From NCBI GenBank assembly GCA_947464595.1, contig CANHXO010000011.1, positions 1 through 39,161 on the forward strand: DNA of 39,161 nucleotides, read 5' to 3'. Both the position numbers and the translations under genes were made by a program. Below the pieces are notes generated by a model. That model had not been told where the DNA came from. It ran no database searches and worked only from the letters and a program-made list of their open reading frames with translations. This document shows, piece after piece, positions 6,995-15,643 of this stretch (the stretch's first letter is position 1; every line of letters begins with the position of its first letter). Source of the DNA: Cytophagaceae bacterium (lineage in GTDB: Bacteria; Bacteroidota; Bacteroidia; Cytophagales; Spirosomataceae).

Positions 6995-7732
6995 TTATTT
7001 GATTTCAATTCCCTGAGGTTCTTTTTGCCCCGGTGGGTTTGTTCCTTGTAATTTTAAAATATAGGAAGCAACTTGTTGTATTTGCAGTGGATTTAAGGTC
7101 TTATTCCAAGCGATCATCCCTTTTTCGGGTACTCCATTCGTAATTGTTTTAAACAAATCTTTAATACCAGCCCCATGAATCCAAAATCGATCTGTAAAAT
7201 TGGGCCCCACGCCTCCTTGCCCTAGATTTCCATGGCATGCCACACAATTTGTATTGTATATCGTGGATCCCTCTTTTAAGTCTTTTTTAGAAGTCGCTAT
7301 TACGACATTATTTTCGTTGACGGTGTTAGCAAATTTCTTCATATAAATAGCCCTTTCTTTTTCTGCTATTGCTATGTCATTTTTATATTCCGTTTCCTGA
7401 ATATTTCCGTCTTGTATCACATGATATTGGATTAAATAAATCACCCCAAATAAAATGGTTAAATAAAACAAATACATAAACCAAGGTGGCGTAGGATTGT
7501 CTAATTCAATGATTCCATCATGGGAATCTTTGATCATGATGTCCTTTTCTTCTTCAATAGGCCTTAATCCGGTGAATGTCTGCCACCAACTTAAAGGTTT
7601 TCTATCGGATGGATTTTTAGAACGAATGATTTTTTTTAGGGTATAATTCAATTGTACCGTAACAATGAATATGACGATACTGGTTAATATAACTAAACTG
7701 ATGAGCCAATTTTCGATATAAATGGTTTCCAT
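6995..7732 (-). CDS. ccoP: cbb3-type cytochrome c oxidase subunit CcoP (mono-haem form)
   Basis: The product has 245 residues. It has an N-terminal membrane helix (about 8-28), then the CcoP signature LDNPTPPWFMYLFYLTILFG (about 77-96) forming a second helix, then a periplasmic cytochrome c domain. Only one haem c site is present (CVACH, Cys163/Cys166/His167), with Met206 (EKGMIAW) as the likely axial ligand. Proteobacterial CcoP usually carries two haems and one helix, so this is the shorter-haem Bacteroidota form. It passes electrons from soluble donors to CcoO and CcoN. The start lies 5 bases after the ccoQ stop. Confidence 0.95.
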   Translation of the reverse strand: METIYIENWLISLVILTSIVIFIVTVQLNYTLKKIIRSKNPSDRKPLSWWQTFTGLRPIEEEKDIMIKDSHDGIIELDNPTPPWFMYLFYLTILFGVIYLIQYHVIQDGNIQETEYKNDIAIAEKERAIYMKKFANTVNENNVVIATSKKDLKEGSTIYNTNCVACHGNLGQGGVGPNFTDRFWIHGAGIKDLFKTITNGVPEKGMIAWNKTLNPLQIQQVASYILKLQGTNPPGQKEPQGIEIK

Positions 7733-7737
7733 TTTCT

Positions 7738-7917
7738 TTAAATTTTGGGTTCAAAATCATTATTCTCTAAAGGTAAATGCTGCATTTTAACCGTATGAAT
7801 AGGGTCCATCCACAAAAGATACAGGCCTACCAAAACAAAAAAGGCCATGAAAATGCACAAGGAGGAAATCATGAAAATATCGGCTCCAGGGATAACAGAA
7901 ATGAATTGCTTAAACAT
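7738..7917 (-). CDS. ccoQ: CcoQ-like small subunit of cbb3 oxidase
   Basis: This is a 59-residue frame starting MFKQFISVIPGADIFMISSL and ending NNDFEPKI. A single membrane helix (about 14-36) is followed by a short cytoplasmic tail with VKMQHLPL, which resembles the MxxLPL tail of CcoQ proteins. It lies exactly between the CcoN-O fusion (1 base upstream) and ccoP (5 bases downstream), the normal place for ccoQ. In other bacteria CcoQ stabilises the complex. Assignment rests on position, size and topology. Confidence 0.85.
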   Translation of the reverse strand: MFKQFISVIPGADIFMISSLCIFMAFFVLVGLYLLWMDPIHTVKMQHLPLENNDFEPKI

Positions 7918-7918
7918 C

Positions 7919-10045
7919 TTATTGTTTTTTGTTTATATCGGTTCCTAATCTTTGTAAATAAGCGATCAAAGCAATAATCTCTTTGTCAGCACCTATTTTT
8001 ATCTGCTCACCTGCCATTTGCATTTGAATCTCTTTTGCTTGTTGATTTAAATCACGTACGGCATTTTTAATTTGACTCTCCTCATAAGGTACTCCCAAGG
8101 TTTTCATGGCGCTTAACTTTTTCTCCGTCATGCTCGTATTCAGGGATTGCTCAAATAGCCAATCATAAGCTGGCATAATGGATCCAGGAGACATGGAGCT
8201 TGGTTCTCTCATGTGATGATAATGCCAAGAATTTGGATATTTTCCACCCTCACGATGTAAATCAGGCCCCGTACGCTTAGACCCCCATAAAAATGGATGG
8301 TCATACACAAACTCACCTGATTTAGAGAATTCCCCATAACGTTCAGTTTCACTTCTGAAGGGCCTGACCAATTGGGAATGGCAACTCACACAACCTTCTC
8401 GGATGTAAATATCTCTTCCTTCTAACTCCAAAGCACTATATGGCTTTACGGCCGCGATGGTTGGTACATTCGATTTCACCATAAACGTAGGTACTAACTC
8501 GACTAATGAACCGATTAAAATCATGATCAGAGAAGCTACTAGTAATTGAATAGGCCTTTTTTCAATCCAACGATGCCAATGTGCCTCAGGTGCTATTTCA
8601 TCAATTGTCAATAGTGCTGGGGCTTCTGCAGGTTCATTGGCCAACAATGTTCCCTGAGCCATGGTTTTGAACAAATTCACGGCCATCAAAATAGCTCCTA
8701 TTAAATAAAGTGTTCCTCCAAACGCACGCATTTGATGCATCGGGATTACTTGTAAGGTGGTATCTAAAAAATTGCCATATTGAAGATTTCCCTCAGCCGT
8801 AAATTGCTTCCACATCATTCCCTGAGTAAACCCTGATATGTACATGGGTATGGCATAAAATGCAATTCCTATCGTAGCGATCCAAAAGTGTGTTTTTACG
8901 AGTTTTTCTGAATATAGTTTGGTTTGGAATATTCGAGGGATCATCCAATATAAAATGGCAAAGGTTAAGAAACCATTCCAGCCTAATGCCCCCACATGAA
9001 CATGCGCAACAATCCAATCTGTAAAGTGGGCAATGGCGTTGATGTTTTTTAAACTCAACATAGGACCCTCAAAAGTAGCCATGCCATACGTGGTAATGCC
9101 AACGACCATGAACTTCAATATGGTGTTCTCTCTCACCTGATCCCACGCTCCCCTTAACGTTAAAAGTCCATTGATCATCCCACCCCAAGATGGAGCAATC
9201 AACATAATGGAGAAAACTACCCCTAAAGATTGCGCCCAATCAGGTAAACTTGAATACAATAAATGATGGGGCCCCGCCCAGATGTAGATAAAAATTAGAG
9301 CCCAAAAATGCAAGATGGATAGTCGGTAAGAATATACAGGCCTATTGGCCATTTTGGGCAAGAAATAATACATCAATCCTAAAAATGGTGTAGTTAAAAA
9401 GAACGCCACCGCATTATGTCCATACCACCACTGAACTAAGGCATCCTGAACACCCGCATAGACATAATAGGATTTGAAAATTGAGATAGGTAATTGCATG
9501 GAGTTAGTCAAATGCAATACCGCAACAGTCACGAAAGTGGCGATATAAAACCAAATAGCTACATATAAGTGCCTTTCCCTCCTTCTTAAAATCGTACCAA
9601 ACATGTTGATACCAAAAGCTACCCAAACCAACGTGATCGCAATATCAATAGGCCATTCTAATTCCGCATATTCATGTGAGGTGGTTATTCCTAAGGGTAA
9701 AGTGATGGCTGCTGCGACAATAATGGCTTGCCAACCCCAAAAATGAAATTCGGTTAAGAAATTACTGAACATTCTGGCTTTTAACAGTCTTTGCAATGAA
9801 TAATATACCCCAGCAAAAATAGCATTCCCCACAAAAGCAAAGATGACCGCATTGGTATGAAGAGGTCGAATTCGACCAAAAGAGCCATATTGTGTGAAGT
9901 TAGCTGCGGGTTCAAATAATTGGGTGGCAATAATTACGCCAACAAGCATCCCCACGATTCCCCAGATAATCGTGGCAATGGCAAAATTTCGAACAGCTTT
10001 GTTATCGTAATAAAATTGTTCTAATGGGTTTGATTGGGTGCTCAT
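7919..10045 (-). CDS. ccoNO: Fused cbb3 oxidase subunits I and II (CcoN-CcoO)
   Basis: The product has 708 residues. Residues 1 to about 465 are the catalytic CcoN subunit with about 12 helices. His63 (RPLHTNA) and His350 fit the low-spin haem b ligands. His210, His260 and His261 (AGPHH) fit CuB. His348 (VAHVHVGALGWNG) fits haem b3. After a linker and one helix (about 498-520), residues 525-708 are the CcoO cytochrome c domain with CVSCH (Cys552/Cys555/His556) and a likely Met624 ligand (GSIMPAYDW). Fused CcoN-O is typical of Bacteroidota. The enzyme reduces oxygen at low concentration and pumps protons. The ATG overlaps the ccoS stop by 4 bases (ATGA). Confidence 0.96.
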   Translation of the reverse strand: MSTQSNPLEQFYYDNKAVRNFAIATIIWGIVGMLVGVIIATQLFEPAANFTQYGSFGRIRPLHTNAVIFAFVGNAIFAGVYYSLQRLLKARMFSNFLTEFHFWGWQAIIVAAAITLPLGITTSHEYAELEWPIDIAITLVWVAFGINMFGTILRRRERHLYVAIWFYIATFVTVAVLHLTNSMQLPISIFKSYYVYAGVQDALVQWWYGHNAVAFFLTTPFLGLMYYFLPKMANRPVYSYRLSILHFWALIFIYIWAGPHHLLYSSLPDWAQSLGVVFSIMLIAPSWGGMINGLLTLRGAWDQVRENTILKFMVVGITTYGMATFEGPMLSLKNINAIAHFTDWIVAHVHVGALGWNGFLTFAILYWMIPRIFQTKLYSEKLVKTHFWIATIGIAFYAIPMYISGFTQGMMWKQFTAEGNLQYGNFLDTTLQVIPMHQMRAFGGTLYLIGAILMAVNLFKTMAQGTLLANEPAEAPALLTIDEIAPEAHWHRWIEKRPIQLLVASLIMILIGSLVELVPTFMVKSNVPTIAAVKPYSALELEGRDIYIREGCVSCHSQLVRPFRSETERYGEFSKSGEFVYDHPFLWGSKRTGPDLHREGGKYPNSWHYHHMREPSSMSPGSIMPAYDWLFEQSLNTSMTEKKLSAMKTLGVPYEESQIKNAVRDLNQQAKEIQMQMAGEQIKIGADKEIIALIAYLQRLGTDINKKQ

Positions 10046-10212
10046 AGATTCCTGTTTTTTGTCTTTTTTTCATCCATTAAAATGCGCATGGCAGGCGTGG
10101 TTAAATCTTCTTGTTGGCCCGTTTTAATGGACCAGATAAACGCTATGACAAAACCAATGGACATACTTAAACTTAATCCAATCATGAGGTACATTATTGC
10201 CATTTCGAGCAT
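10042..10212 (-). CDS. ccoS: CcoS, small cbb3 oxidase assembly protein
   Basis: This short frame gives 56 residues from the ATG at 10212: MLEMAIMYLMIGLSLSMSIG, one membrane helix, then IAFIWSIKTGQQEDLTTP and a charged tail. The helix ending in FIWSxKxGQxxD is the CcoS pattern. CcoS is needed for cofactor insertion into CcoN. Alternative starts at internal Met codons are possible. It overlaps the oxidase gene by 4 bases. The 66-base gap to ccoI holds a palindrome, so ccoS may head its own transcript. Confidence 0.88.
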   Translation of the reverse strand: MLEMAIMYLMIGLSLSMSIGFVIAFIWSIKTGQQEDLTTPAMRILMDEKKTKNRNL

Positions 10213-10254
10213 ATTTTTGATGAGTCAAATTTCCACTTTTGAGCCAACAGAAAA

Positions 10255-10270
10255 CATGATTATAGTCATG
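10255..10270. promoter_or_regulatory. Candidate CRP-family operator upstream of ccoS
   Basis: CATGA-N6-TCATG is a perfect palindrome with the same geometry as the CRP site TGTGA-N6-TCACA and contains the TGA/TCA core. It lies 43 bases upstream of the ccoS start, between ccoI and ccoS. The receiver-CRP regulator in this window keeps the Glu and Arg that read this core. Binding is inference. Confidence 0.4.
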
Positions 10271-10278
10271 ATATTGAT

Positions 10279-12729
10279 TTAATTATATGATTTATATTGT
10301 CTTTTTAGGCTTTTCCCATGGTAGTTCATACCAGCGTTAGCAATCAATAACATGCTAATCGAGTTAAGCGGCATCAGAATTGCAGCGATCAAGGGGGATA
10401 AATTGCCTTGTATTGCAAAACTTAGCCCTATCGCATTGTAAATGAGGGAGATTATAAAACTTAACTTGATTAATTTTAACCCATCTTGCGCAAAGTATAA
10501 AAATTTGGGTAAGTTGGCTAACGAACTTCCCTGTAAAATAGCGTCACTTGCTGGTGTAAAATGCATGTGATCATCAGAAACGGCAATGCCTATATGTGCC
10601 TGTTTAATGGCACCCGCATCATTCAATCCATCCCCTATCATCGCTACTTTTTTTCCTTGACCTTGTAAGGATTTGATGAAGTTCATTTTGTCCATCGGAC
10701 TGCATTCAAATCGGCAGGATTCTAATGCAGGAAACCAATCTAATAAATGAGTTGCATGTTCTTTTTTATCTCCTGAAAGTAGATAAACATTGTAATTGGA
10801 TTGGAGTTGGCGCAACATCCACTCCACGCCTGGCCTATTTTCCCAAGGAAATTCAATATAGCCTAAAGGCTCATGATTCATTTGAAGGTAGAGCTGAGAT
10901 TCTGAAATTTGGTACATGTTCTTTGTTTTAGATGAATGTCCAGTAAATGGTGCAGATCCAACCCGATATTGAATCCCATTAAAATAAGCCTCTAAGCCTT
11001 TTCCAGAAATTTCACTAAACATTTCCGCTTTAGTCATTTGAGCAAAACCTATGTTCTGTATCCATTTTTTAGTCTGTCTAGCTATTGGATGGGTGGATTG
11101 TTGGACTAATGAATACAGGTTGGACCATTCATCATGGGTCAAAGGCCGAATAAAATGCTCTTTCGCTCCCTCATTATTGGATAGCGTTAATGTACCCGTT
11201 TTGTCAAAAACGATGGTATCTATTTGTGCCAACCTTTCTAACGATTGAGTGTCTTTGATGAAAAAATTAAATTTGGCCAGCCATCTCATGCCATGACCTA
11301 AAGTAAAAGGATAAGAAATGGCTAAGGCACATGGACAAGCTATGACTAAGATACTGACGACCGAATTTTGCCATTTATTTGGGTCATTAATAAGCCAATA
11401 GATTCCCACTACTAGGGCTAGACTCATTAATCCGAAGGTGAAATATATCCCAACTTTATTGGCAAAGTTCTCCCAATTTTCCGTTTTGTGAAGAGGGTCT
11501 TTGAAGACTTGTTCCTCCCAAAGCTGCGTTAGATAGCTTTGTTTAAGCTCTTTAATGATGACAATTTCAACGATTTCGCCTGTATGTTTTCCACCGGCAT
11601 ATATGGAATCACCTACTTGAATCTTTATTTTTTCACTTTCTCCTGTAACAAAACTATAATCAATATGAGATTGGCCTCTATACAGAATCGCATCTGCCGG
11701 TATGATTTCTTGGTTTCTGATCACCAAATGATCCCCCACAGCTATTTCTTGAAGGGGAGCTAACACCTCCAAGCCTTGAACTATTTTAGTGATAGTCAAA
11801 GGGAAGTAGGAAGTATACTTGCGTTCAAATGACAGAAAATCAAATGATTTTTGTTGGAACCACTTCCCTATCAATAAAAAAAATAATAAGCCTGAAACCG
11901 AATCTATATAACCAGCACCTGTATGAGTTAGAATTTCATAAACACTTCTAGAATAACCCACTAAAATGCCCAATAATATAGGAAGTTCAATGGTAATCTT
12001 CTTTAGTTTTAGGTGGGACCAAACATTTTTAAAGTAATCTGAACCAGCATAAAAGACAGCTATGGTCCCTAAGAAAAGGTTTAAATATCCAAAAAGGTGT
12101 TTAAGTTCCCCATCTTCGATGCCCAAATATTCAGGAAAGCTAAACAGCATGGCGTTTCCTGCACAAAACCCGGCAATGCCCAACTTCATAAACAAGGCAT
12201 TTTCTTCCTTTAAATTTTGATGTCGGCTCGTTTTTGATTCTTCCGAATCTATAAAAGGCTCATAACCAAGGCTGGCTAGGAAGTTGGCCAACTCCCCTAA
12301 AGAAATCTCAGATTCTTCAAACCAAACACTAAGTTCTTTTTTGGTAAAATTTAAGTTGGTTTTTAAAATGGCTGCATTTAGCTTATGCAGGTTTTCTAAT
12401 AAGTATAAACAGGATCTGCAATGAATTCCAGGAAGATTGAATGTCACTTTTGAAATTCCCCCTTTCGAAAAAGTGATTAGTTTTTCTCTAAAAATGAGAT
12501 GATCTAAAAAACCAAATCGCTGCTCATGGGGAGATCTTCCTGGGACAACATCGCATGCATAATAATCTTCTAAGGAATGATCTGATAATAATTGATAAAC
12601 TTGTTGGCACCCTGAACAACAAAAAGAATGCTTTTGATAAATGATTGAATTAGCTTGATTCAACTCTCCGCAATGGAAACAATGGGAATCAGTGATGATG
12701 GGTTTCTGAGTGGCAGCAATTAAATTCAT
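10279..12729 (-). CDS. ccoI: Heavy-metal (Cu) translocating P1B-type ATPase CcoI/FixI for oxidase assembly
   Basis: The product has 816 residues. The N-terminus has a Cys-rich metal-binding stretch (CFHCGELN, then CCSGC at 37-41) and one HMA domain with GIHCRSC (Cys104/Cys107). Eight membrane segments follow. TGES is at 362-365, the metal-path CPC at 465-467, the phosphorylated Asp509 in DKTGT, and MIGDGLNDAGA near the hinge. The long N-terminus with two Cys motifs and its position beside ccoS mark it as CcoI/FixI, which exports Cu(I) for insertion into cbb3 oxidase, and not as a detoxifying CopA. It appears to head the leftward cluster, divergent from the cNMP-domain gene. Confidence 0.93.
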   Translation of the reverse strand: MNLIAATQKPIITDSHCFHCGELNQANSIIYQKHSFCCSGCQQVYQLLSDHSLEDYYACDVVPGRSPHEQRFGFLDHLIFREKLITFSKGGISKVTFNLPGIHCRSCLYLLENLHKLNAAILKTNLNFTKKELSVWFEESEISLGELANFLASLGYEPFIDSEESKTSRHQNLKEENALFMKLGIAGFCAGNAMLFSFPEYLGIEDGELKHLFGYLNLFLGTIAVFYAGSDYFKNVWSHLKLKKITIELPILLGILVGYSRSVYEILTHTGAGYIDSVSGLLFFLLIGKWFQQKSFDFLSFERKYTSYFPLTITKIVQGLEVLAPLQEIAVGDHLVIRNQEIIPADAILYRGQSHIDYSFVTGESEKIKIQVGDSIYAGGKHTGEIVEIVIIKELKQSYLTQLWEEQVFKDPLHKTENWENFANKVGIYFTFGLMSLALVVGIYWLINDPNKWQNSVVSILVIACPCALAISYPFTLGHGMRWLAKFNFFIKDTQSLERLAQIDTIVFDKTGTLTLSNNEGAKEHFIRPLTHDEWSNLYSLVQQSTHPIARQTKKWIQNIGFAQMTKAEMFSEISGKGLEAYFNGIQYRVGSAPFTGHSSKTKNMYQISESQLYLQMNHEPLGYIEFPWENRPGVEWMLRQLQSNYNVYLLSGDKKEHATHLLDWFPALESCRFECSPMDKMNFIKSLQGQGKKVAMIGDGLNDAGAIKQAHIGIAVSDDHMHFTPASDAILQGSSLANLPKFLYFAQDGLKLIKLSFIISLIYNAIGLSFAIQGNLSPLIAAILMPLNSISMLLIANAGMNYHGKSLKRQYKSYN

Positions 12730-12884
12730 TCATAAAATTTTAAACAAATTTGCTGAATCAGCGTATTTAATTTCTTGACAAAACGCAATCGTAAAACTGA
12801 TGTATGTTAGGTTTTTATTTCGCAAAGCCATGTATTTTCGTCTGCGAATTAACCTAAGAAGGTTGGTGGATAGAATAAATTCAA
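12730..12884. promoter_or_regulatory. Divergent regulatory region between ccoI and the cNMP-domain gene
   Basis: This 155-base gap must hold promoters for both directions. A short palindrome GCTGA-a-TCAGC lies at 12752-12762. A -7-like box TATTTTCG (12833-12840) points rightward. An imperfect inverted repeat (12817-12824 with 12843-12850, TTCGCA/TGCGAA core) surrounds that box. No clear -33 TTG is properly spaced. None of these elements is proven. Confidence 0.35.
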
Positions 12885-13253
12885 ATGGCAGACACCTTTT
12901 TAGATACGGAGAAAAAAATATTGGCTAGTGGAATTGAGATGAAGTATTTATCAGATGAACATATTTTTAGAAAGGGGCAAAAAGCAGAATTTGTATTTTT
13001 TTTAAAAGAAGGAAGTTTATCCATTCATTGGTCCACAGGCAAAATTCAATCAAGGGTTATTGATATACCTTGTTTTATCGGAATTGAAGAGGCAATCGAT
13101 GGAAAAAATTACACTTGCAGCATGCAGACTTTGGTTGATTGCAAGTTTTTAGTTTTTGAGCGCAAGTACTTTTTGATGCTAATGAATGAATTTGAAGCAG
13201 CAACCCCCTATTTTCTTCAGAAAAAGGAAGATTTTAATTTGTTAAGTTCATAG
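12885..13253 (+). CDS. Stand-alone CRP-type cyclic-nucleotide-binding-fold protein lacking a DNA-binding domain
   Basis: The product has 122 residues and is almost entirely a cNMP-binding-type beta roll: FRKGQKAEFVFFLKEGSLSI (29-48), then a possible GIEEAIDGKNYTC loop, then the C-helix region. The protein stops where the CRP hinge and helix-turn-helix would begin. Only 51 bases separate its stop from the convergent SDR gene, so no broken DNA-binding remnant follows. The arginine-containing phosphate-binding cassette of cAMP-binding CRP is not visible, so its ligand, if any, is unknown. It is divergent from ccoI. It could dimerise with, or compete for the signal of, a CRP-family regulator (inference). 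Confidence 0.65.
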   Translation: MADTFLDTEKKILASGIEMKYLSDEHIFRKGQKAEFVFFLKEGSLSIHWSTGKIQSRVIDIPCFIGIEEAIDGKNYTCSMQTLVDCKFLVFERKYFLMLMNEFEAATPYFLQKKEDFNLLSS

Positions 13254-13277
13254 AGTGGTAAGTTAAAGAGTTTAAGA

Positions 13278-13311
13278 CCCTGTTAGATTATATCTATCAG
13301 GGCTTTATTTT
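13278..13311. terminator. Bidirectional terminator between convergent genes
   Basis: CCCTGTTAGA (13278-13287) pairs with TCTATCAGGG (13293-13302), with one mismatch and a 5-base loop. A CTTTATTTT tail follows on the plus strand. It ends the cNMP-domain gene and overlaps the SDR stop codon from the other side. Confidence 0.7.
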
Positions 13312-14111
13312 AATGGGCTATTACGTTCTTTTTTCAAAGAATTATAGACCAATGTATCCATAAATCCATTCATCCATTTATTTAAAAAGACAGTTAATTT
13401 TCCTTGAAAAGTCATCACCAAAGTCTTTTTCTTTTGTTGGTACGCGTGTATAATTTTTTTAGCTACCTCCTCTGCCGACATCATTTTGTTTTCTTCTCTC
13501 ATGGTTTCCCCGGTGATATTCCCCGATGAATTAAGGGATGCATTTCTAATGTTGGAAGCCGTAAATCCTGGACAAGCGATCAACACATGCACACCTGAAT
13601 GTAGCAATTCTGTCCTTAATGCTTCTAAAAAACCATTCATCGCAAATTTTGAAGCCGAATACCCGGATCGAACAGGTAAACCACGAAAACCAGCGATGGA
13701 TGAAATTCCAATAATACCACCTTTTGATTCCTTTAAATAAGGAAGCGCGGCATGCGTGGTATACACCGTGCCCCAAAAATTGATGTCCATGACTTTTTTA
13801 AGAACGTCCATTTGAACCTCTTCAAACATAGACCTCATCGAAATCCCAGCATTATTAATCAATAGGTCAATTTTTCCAAATTGGTCAACCACCGTTTTGA
13901 CCATCCATCGGGTTTCATCTTCTATACTACTATCACAAGGAATTCCCACGATGGAAATTCCTGTCTTTTTTAATTCTGTTGTTGTTTCTTGGAGTTTTTG
14001 TTTATTTCTGCCTGTGATCACGATTTGAGCACCTAATTGGCCATATTGCTCAGCTAGTGCTTTCCCTATGCCTGAAGAACCCCCTGTAATGATAATAACC
14101 TTGTTATTCAT
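13305..14111 (-). CDS. Classical short-chain dehydrogenase/reductase
   Basis: The product has 268 residues. The Rossmann fold starts at once with the cofactor motif TGGSSGIG. NNAG lies near residue 90, the catalytic Ser near 140 (GISSIAG), and the YSASK catalytic pair follows. The C-terminal 40 residues (KKKTLVMTFQGKLTVFLNKW) form an amphipathic or membrane-associated tail seen in DHRS7-like bacterial SDRs. All catalytic residues are present, so it should be an active NAD(P)H-dependent oxidoreductase; the substrate cannot be read from the sequence. It is divergent from rlmD and convergent with the cNMP-domain gene, so it probably has its own promoter. Confidence 0.88.
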   Translation of the reverse strand: MNNKVIIITGGSSGIGKALAEQYGQLGAQIVITGRNKQKLQETTTELKKTGISIVGIPCDSSIEDETRWMVKTVVDQFGKIDLLINNAGISMRSMFEEVQMDVLKKVMDINFWGTVYTTHAALPYLKESKGGIIGISSIAGFRGLPVRSGYSASKFAMNGFLEALRTELLHSGVHVLIACPGFTASNIRNASLNSSGNITGETMREENKMMSAEEVAKKIIHAYQQKKKTLVMTFQGKLTVFLNKWMNGFMDTLVYNSLKKERNSPLK

Positions 14112-14145
14112 AAGAAAAAATTTAGAACGAAGTTAATAGTTTTGA

Positions 14146-14175
14146 TTGGCTTGCACATATAAAGCCGTATTTTCG
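14146..14175 (+). promoter_or_regulatory. Bacteroidota-type promoter for rlmD
   Basis: TTG (14146-14148) lies 19 bases before TATTTTCG (14168-14175), close to the TTG-N19-TAnnTTTG consensus of Bacteroidota housekeeping sigma factor. The rlmD ATG is 18 bases after the box. Confidence 0.5.
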
Positions 14176-14192
14176 CAGATATTTTAATGTAA

Positions 14193-15614
14193 ATGAGTAA
14201 AAAGAAAGAGAGAATTCCTGTTGTCTTAGAACAAATACCAATTTTAGACTTTGCTGCAGAAGCTAAATGCATCGCTAAAATAAATGATGAAATTATTTTT
14301 GTTCAAGGGCCTGTCGCTCCTGGTGATATAGCCGATTTACGGATTTTAAAGTCCAAAAAGAAGTTTAAGCAAGCCCAAGCCATTAATATTCAAGCCCTTT
14401 CGTCCCATCGTGTCGATGCACCTTGTGCTCATTTTGGGGTTTGCGGGGGTTGTAAATGGCAACATGTTTCCTATGAATCCCAATTGGCCTTCAAATCTCG
14501 ACAGGTTTCAGACAATTTAACTCGAATTGCCAAAGTGGCCCTTCCTGAATTCATGCCTATTCTTGGCTCTGATGAAGCTTATTATTATCGGAACAAGCTT
14601 GAATTCACTTTTTCATCGGCTCGTTGGCTTACGAACAACGAAATTGGATCTGATGATTTAGGATCATTGAATGCCTTAGGATTTCATGTTCCGGGAAGAT
14701 TTGATAAAATATTAGCTGTGGATCATTGTTATCTACAACCCGATCCCTCCAATGCCATTCGAAATAGTGTTTTCGAGTTTGCAGAAAAAAACAATATTTC
14801 ATTTTACGAATTGAAATTTCAAAAGGAAGGTGCTTTACGGAATTTGATCATTCGGAATACGATTATAGGACAGTGGATGGTTACGGTTCAGTTTGTCTAT
14901 GCCAGCGAACAAGAGATCGAATCAGTGATGGCTTTTTTACAAGCTGAATTTCCGATGATAACTTCCTTAAATTATGTGATAAACCAAAAAGGGAACGACA
15001 CCTTTCATGATCTTGAGGTGATTTGTTATCATGGAAAAGCCTTCATAGAAGAAAAAATGGAGGAGTTAGTCTTCCAAATTGGCCCCAAGTCTTTTTTTCA
15101 AACTAACTCCAAACAAGCGATTCGCTTGTACCAATTAGTTCGTGAATACGCGGGCCTCACAGGATCAGAGATTGTCTATGATTTATATTCTGGGACAGGA
15201 ACCATCGGTTTATTTTTGGCTAATCAAGCCTCTAAAATAGTAGGTTTGGAATACGTCGAGATGGCAGTGGCCGATGCGCACATCAATGCAAAATTGAATA
15301 AAATTGAGCATGCCTCTTTTTTTGCTGGTGATATGAAACGTGTTTTGACTGAGGAATTTATCGCCATACATGGCAAGCCTGATGTCATCATAACAGATCC
15401 TCCTCGGGCAGGAATGGATGAAGAAGTTATCGTTCAAATTTTAAAGGTTTTGCCTAAAACAATTGTCTATGTCAGTTGCAATCCCGCTACGCAAGCTAGA
15501 GATTTAGCTTTATTGGATGTGGCATATGCTGTAGATGTGGTTCACCCAGTCGATATGTTTCCCCAAACACACCATGTAGAAAATATCGTCAGGTTAAGAT
15601 TAAGAACTTCCTAA
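14193..15614 (+). CDS. rlmD: 23S rRNA (uracil-C5)-methyltransferase, RlmD/RumA family
   Basis: The product has 473 residues. A TRAM-like N-terminal region (about 10-70) is followed by four cysteines for a [4Fe-4S] cluster: Cys78, Cys84, Cys87 (CAHFGVCGGC) and Cys179. The SAM-binding fold has YDLYSGTGTIGLF, and the DPPRAG motif follows. The catalytic Cys429 lies in YVSCNPATQARDL, with a C-terminal HVENIVRL glutamate motif. The family methylates uridine at C5 in 23S rRNA (U1939 for RlmD) or in tRNA. Bacteroidota often carry one such enzyme of broad assignment, so the exact target nucleotide is less certain than the chemistry. It ends at a strong bidirectional terminator shared with dnaB. Confidence 0.93.
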   Translation: MSKKKERIPVVLEQIPILDFAAEAKCIAKINDEIIFVQGPVAPGDIADLRILKSKKKFKQAQAINIQALSSHRVDAPCAHFGVCGGCKWQHVSYESQLAFKSRQVSDNLTRIAKVALPEFMPILGSDEAYYYRNKLEFTFSSARWLTNNEIGSDDLGSLNALGFHVPGRFDKILAVDHCYLQPDPSNAIRNSVFEFAEKNNISFYELKFQKEGALRNLIIRNTIIGQWMVTVQFVYASEQEIESVMAFLQAEFPMITSLNYVINQKGNDTFHDLEVICYHGKAFIEEKMEELVFQIGPKSFFQTNSKQAIRLYQLVREYAGLTGSEIVYDLYSGTGTIGLFLANQASKIVGLEYVEMAVADAHINAKLNKIEHASFFAGDMKRVLTEEFIAIHGKPDVIITDPPRAGMDEEVIVQILKVLPKTIVYVSCNPATQARDLALLDVAYAVDVVHPVDMFPQTHHVENIVRLRLRTS

Positions 15615-15643
15615 TTAAATTAGTTTTTGTAATAGATGCTGAT

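Noticed and set aside
8793-9017. Minus-strand 74-codon frame inside the oxidase gene
   Set aside because: It lies in another frame of the highly conserved CcoN-O coding sequence and has no features of its own.
10216-10229. TTTGA-TGAG-TCAAA inverted repeat near ccoS as an FNR box
   Set aside because: FNR sites are TTGA-N6-TCAA. Here the spacer is 4, so the half-sites would lie on the wrong faces. The nearby CATGA-N6-TCATG is the better candidate.
13486-13740. Plus-strand 84-codon frame opposite the SDR
   Set aside because: Shadow frame of a conserved SDR, with no family resemblance and no promoter.
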